This document shows, piece after piece, positions 13,835 through 16,497 of a stretch of 16,497 nucleotides of DNA. Within the stretch, counting starts at the first letter, position 1, and every line of letters begins with the position of its first letter. The DNA lies in assembly GCA_964602475.1 (NCBI GenBank), contig CAZRRN010000057.1:1-16497 (forward strand), given 5' to 3'. A model generated the notes under the pieces. The model did not search any database and was not told the DNA's origin. It saw only the letters and a program-made list of their open reading frames with translations. Source of the stretch: SZUA-448 sp964602475 (GTDB lineage: Bacteria > Bacillota > Clostridia > Lachnospirales > Lachnospiraceae). Position numbers and translations under genes: made by a program.

Positions 13835-15688
13835 ATGGCACTTCTTACGGTTGAAAATTTAAGCTTTATCTATCCGCTCGGGAACGCAAGAACGCTGGAT
13901 GGTATCCGGTTTGAGCTGGAACGGGGAGACTTTCTCTGTGTACTCGGAGAAACCGGAAGCGGAAAATCTACGCTTCTTAAAATGCTGAAACGTGAGCTGA
14001 CACCTCTTGGAGAAAAGAGCGGTGAAATCCGGTACCGGGGCTGTGCGCTTGAAAAGCTTTCCGAACGGGAAGCAGCAAGCCGGATCGGGTTTGTCATGCA
14101 GCGCCCGGAGCAGCAGATTGTAACGGATAAGGTGTGGCATGAACTGGCCTTTGGTTTGGAGAATTTGGGACTGGAGCAGTCCATAATCCGAAGCCGTGTT
14201 TCGGAAATGGCCGGATATTTCGGTATGGAGAGCTGGTTTGAGCAGGATACGGCAGAGCTGTCGGGAGGGCAGAAGCAGCTGCTTAATCTGGCTTCGGTTA
14301 TGGTGATGCAGCCGGATATTCTGATTCTGGATGAGCCGACGGCGCAGCTGGACCCGCTGGCAGCGACCGAATTCCTGATGACCCTTACCAGACTGAACAG
14401 GGAGCTTTCACTGACAATTATCATTGTGGAACACCGACTGGAGGAGGTGATACCGGTTTCCAACCGGCTGCTCGTACTCCGGAACGGAAGAACCTTTGCG
14501 TTCGGAGAAACACGCCGGACGGTCGGGGAACTTTGTAAAGATCGAAAACTGCTTGTGGGACTGCCGGCAGCGGTCAGACTCTACAGCGGTCTGCAGGAAA
14601 CCGGTAGCTGCACGTTACAGGAATCAAAAGACGAATGTCCACTGGATGTTCGTGAAGGACGTTGCTTTCTGGAGAGCCGTTTTGATCATGAGGTATATAT
14701 GGTAAAGGAGCCGGTATCAACACGGTCAATGTCTCCTGCACTGGAATTCTCAGAGGTTTATTTCCGATATATCAAAGAGCTTCCGGATGTTCTCTGTGGA
14801 CTGTCTGCTACTGTTTATACCGGTGAAATTTTCTTTATTCTTGGTGGAAACGGATCCGGAAAATCCACAGCACTTTGTACTGCTGCCGGTCTGCTTCGTC
14901 CGTACTCCGGAACAATCCGGGTATTCGGAAAGAAACTTAAGGAATATAAGAACCAGTCTTTATACCGAGAATGTCTGGCGATGCTTCCGCAGGATGTACA
15001 GACGGTTTTTCTGAAAAAAACAGTACGGGAAGAACTGGAAGAAACAGCCGGAACGAAGTGTCAGGATAAGAATAGATATACCTGTGAAAATGCAGAGACT
15101 AATACCGGTAACGGAAAAGCCTGTGAACAGAACAACATTTCTCTGCCGTATGATCTGACGGAGCTCTATGACAGGCATCCGTATGATCTGTCCGGAGGAG
15201 AACAGCAGCTGGTGGCATTGGCAAAGGTGCTGATGACACGGCCGAAGCTTCTGCTTCTTGATGAACCGACCAAGGGATTGGATGCTGCGGCAAAGCAGCA
15301 GATTACTGAGATTCTGAAAAGCCTTCGTGATTCCGGGATGACAATTGTGGTCGTATCGCATGACGTGGAGTTTGCAGCAGATTGTGCAGACCGCTGTGCC
15401 ATGTTCTTTCGTGGTGAAATTGTTTCATATGACACGCCGCATCGTTTTTTTGCCGGAAATAGTTTCTATACAACAGCGGTCAGTCGTATGACGCGCGGAC
15501 TCTATGAGAATGCAGTAACAGTTGAAGATGTCGTGACTCTGTGCAGGAGCAACGGACTCCGGGAAGCAGCCAAGGAAAAGCAGAATCAAGTGCTGCGTCA
15601 GAGGAACAGCTTTGATCTGACCAGTCACAGGAAGGCAGCAGCCGGAGAGGCTGTGGCAGAACAGGAGAGGTCGGATGATTGTAATTAA
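13835..15688 (+). CDS. ECF transporter fused double ATPase (A-A' subunit)
   Basis: A 617-residue protein with two ABC ATPase domains in one chain, powering import through EcfT. Domain 1: Walker A GETGSGKST (38-46), LSGGQ (142-146), Walker B with Asp166/Glu167, H-loop His200. Domain 2: Walker A GGNGSGKST (337-345), LSGGE (452-456), Asp476/Glu477, His509. All key residues are intact. Domain 2 has a hydrophilic, Cys- and Asn-rich insert (~405-437) between its Q-loop and signature. ECF systems often use two separate ATPase genes; this fused form is the YkoD-like layout. I chose ATG 13835 because GAGGG lies 5 bases upstream; an ATG at 13823 overlapping the ecfT stop (ATGA) is a fair alternative adding four residues. 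It overlaps the S component start by 14 bases. Confidence 0.93.
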   Translation: MALLTVENLSFIYPLGNARTLDGIRFELERGDFLCVLGETGSGKSTLLKMLKRELTPLGEKSGEIRYRGCALEKLSEREAASRIGFVMQRPEQQIVTDKVWHELAFGLENLGLEQSIIRSRVSEMAGYFGMESWFEQDTAELSGGQKQLLNLASVMVMQPDILILDEPTAQLDPLAATEFLMTLTRLNRELSLTIIIVEHRLEEVIPVSNRLLVLRNGRTFAFGETRRTVGELCKDRKLLVGLPAAVRLYSGLQETGSCTLQESKDECPLDVREGRCFLESRFDHEVYMVKEPVSTRSMSPALEFSEVYFRYIKELPDVLCGLSATVYTGEIFFILGGNGSGKSTALCTAAGLLRPYSGTIRVFGKKLKEYKNQSLYRECLAMLPQDVQTVFLKKTVREELEETAGTKCQDKNRYTCENAETNTGNGKACEQNNISLPYDLTELYDRHPYDLSGGEQQLVALAKVLMTRPKLLLLDEPTKGLDAAAKQQITEILKSLRDSGMTIVVVSHDVEFAADCADRCAMFFRGEIVSYDTPHRFFAGNSFYTTAVSRMTRGLYENAVTVEDVVTLCRSNGLREAAKEKQNQVLRQRNSFDLTSHRKAAAGEAVAEQERSDDCN

Positions 15689-16361
15689 AAATGCATTACT
15701 TAGAAAAATACTTCGTATTCTAATTCCCTTCGTGCTGATTCCGGCACTGGTTCTGCTTGGTGCGGTGGTTTTTCAGGAAAAACGATATGCTTATAGTATT
15801 CTGGCAGTTACTCTTCTGGCATTGCTGCTGTTCTTAACAGGCTTTGAAAAAAAGAAAACAGGAACTCGCCGTCTGATTCTTGTTGTTGTGATGGTGGTTC
15901 TCTCCGTGGCGGGCAGGGCAATTCCTTTCTTTAAGCCGGTCACGGCTCTGACCATCATTACAGCATTGTATCTTGGCGGAGAAGCCGGCTTTCTGACCGG
16001 AGCGTTATCAGCTGTCATATCGAACTTTTATTTCGGACAGGGACCGTGGACACCGTTTCAGATGCTGTTCTGGGGACTGATTGGATTATTTGCGGGGATT
16101 CTAGCGGTTCCGTTAAAAAAAAGCCGCACCCTGCTACTGCTTTATGGCGCGGTTTCGGGGGTGGCATTTTCTTTCTTGATGGATATCTGGACAGTGCTAT
16201 GGTATGACAATGCATTCAATCCGGAGAGGTATCTGACTGCGCTTGTGACTGCCGCACCCTATACCATTCTGTATATGGTCTCCAATGTTGTATTTCTGCT
16301 GCTTCTTGCCAAACCCTTCGGTGAAAAACTGGAACGTGTCAAAATAAAATACGGTGTATAA
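15675..16361 (+). CDS. ECF transporter substrate-binding (S) component, predicted corrinoid-specific
   Basis: A 228-residue, very hydrophobic protein with about six membrane helices (roughly 12-32, 38-57, 66-85, 90-125, 128-165, 190-212), the size and shape of ECF S components that bind a vitamin in the membrane. The segment LGGEAGFLTGALSAVISNFY, then FGQGPWTPFQM, is a family-typical loop and helix start in S components such as those of the CbrT/QrtT group. The specific vitamin cannot be read from these residues; cobalamin or a corrinoid is inferred from the riboswitch and the DUF4430 neighbours. GGAGAGG precedes the ATG, which overlaps the ATPase 3' end by 14 bases, so translation is probably coupled. 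It is the last gene of the operon. Confidence 0.87.
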   Translation: MIVIKNALLRKILRILIPFVLIPALVLLGAVVFQEKRYAYSILAVTLLALLLFLTGFEKKKTGTRRLILVVVMVVLSVAGRAIPFFKPVTALTIITALYLGGEAGFLTGALSAVISNFYFGQGPWTPFQMLFWGLIGLFAGILAVPLKKSRTLLLLYGAVSGVAFSFLMDIWTVLWYDNAFNPERYLTALVTAAPYTILYMVSNVVFLLLLAKPFGEKLERVKIKYGV

Positions 16362-16372
16362 AGATAAAAGCC

Positions 16373-16497
16373 TTATACAATGTGGAGCTTCAGTGCTTCA
16401 ATATAAACCTGAGCCAGGCGTCCTGGATGGGTTTTGTTGTGAGTGATGAATCCGATATGCATATCGCTTTCGGCAGCAAGCGGAACAGCGATAATAT
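16373..16497 (-). CDS. LysR-type transcriptional regulator, C-terminal fragment
   Basis: The minus strand encodes the last 40 residues of a protein that begins beyond the window. The sequence (IIAVPLAAESDMHIGFITHN, then THPGRLAQVYIEALK) resembles the end of the LysR substrate-binding domain, where a final strand and helix close the effector pocket. It converges on the S component gene, 11 bases from its stop. The DNA-binding part is not visible and its target is unknown; it could be unrelated to the cobalamin operon. Confidence 0.6.
   Translation of the reverse strand, partial: IIAVPLAAESDMHIGFITHNKTHPGRLAQVYIEALKLHIV

Noticed and set aside
16358..16380. GTATAA/TTATAC inverted repeat after the S component gene as a terminator
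   Set aside because: Neither strand has a T-run directly after the stem; the stem is short and A/T-rich.

Overview
The window (about 16.5 kb, moderate GC) looks like a chromosomal segment of a gut-type Clostridia, most likely a Lachnospiraceae member. The reasons are inference from gene content: an LPxTG surface protein and Gram-positive Shine-Dalgarno sites, an ECF vitamin transporter, a large soluble multi-PAS hybrid kinase, a CE2-like esterase, and a second-type methionyl-tRNA synthetase with a KASSS loop that I associate with this family. No phage, insertion sequence, CRISPR array, rRNA or tRNA is visible.

Left part (1-4595, + strand): the 3' end of a gene with a 5'-nucleotidase C-terminal domain, then a 1181-residue cytosolic hybrid histidine kinase (serial PAS-like sensors, HisKA, HATPase, receiver), then a stand-alone Hpt protein. 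These three look like one signalling operon in which phosphate could go His807 -> Asp1104 -> His60 of the Hpt protein; the final response regulator is not in the window.

Middle (4640-9539): on the - strand lie a decayed MATE efflux relic and a CE2-like SGNH esterase with its own terminator. Divergently, on the + strand, come a DUF697-type membrane GTPase behind a good sigma-A promoter, and a methionyl-tRNA synthetase-like protein whose promoter overlaps the GTPase stop codon.

Right part (9601-16361, + strand), the most interesting region: a cobalamin riboswitch with a structured expression platform precedes six tightly packed genes. They are (1) a small basic protein resembling homing-endonuclease-associated repeats, (2) an LPxTG-anchored surface protein with a DUF4430-like fold, (3) a membrane protein whose outer domains resemble the two halves of human intrinsic factor/transcobalamin (an alpha/alpha barrel-like domain and a DUF4430 beta domain) joined by a transmembrane hairpin, (4) an EcfT transmembrane coupling protein, (5) a fused double ECF ATPase and (6) a six-helix S component. 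The simplest reading is a complete cobalamin/corrinoid capture-and-import system: wall-anchored and membrane-anchored binders hand the vitamin to an ECF transporter, all repressed when cobalamin is plentiful. Substrate and hand-over are inference from the riboswitch and the domain families.

The window ends with the C-terminus of a LysR-type regulator on the - strand.
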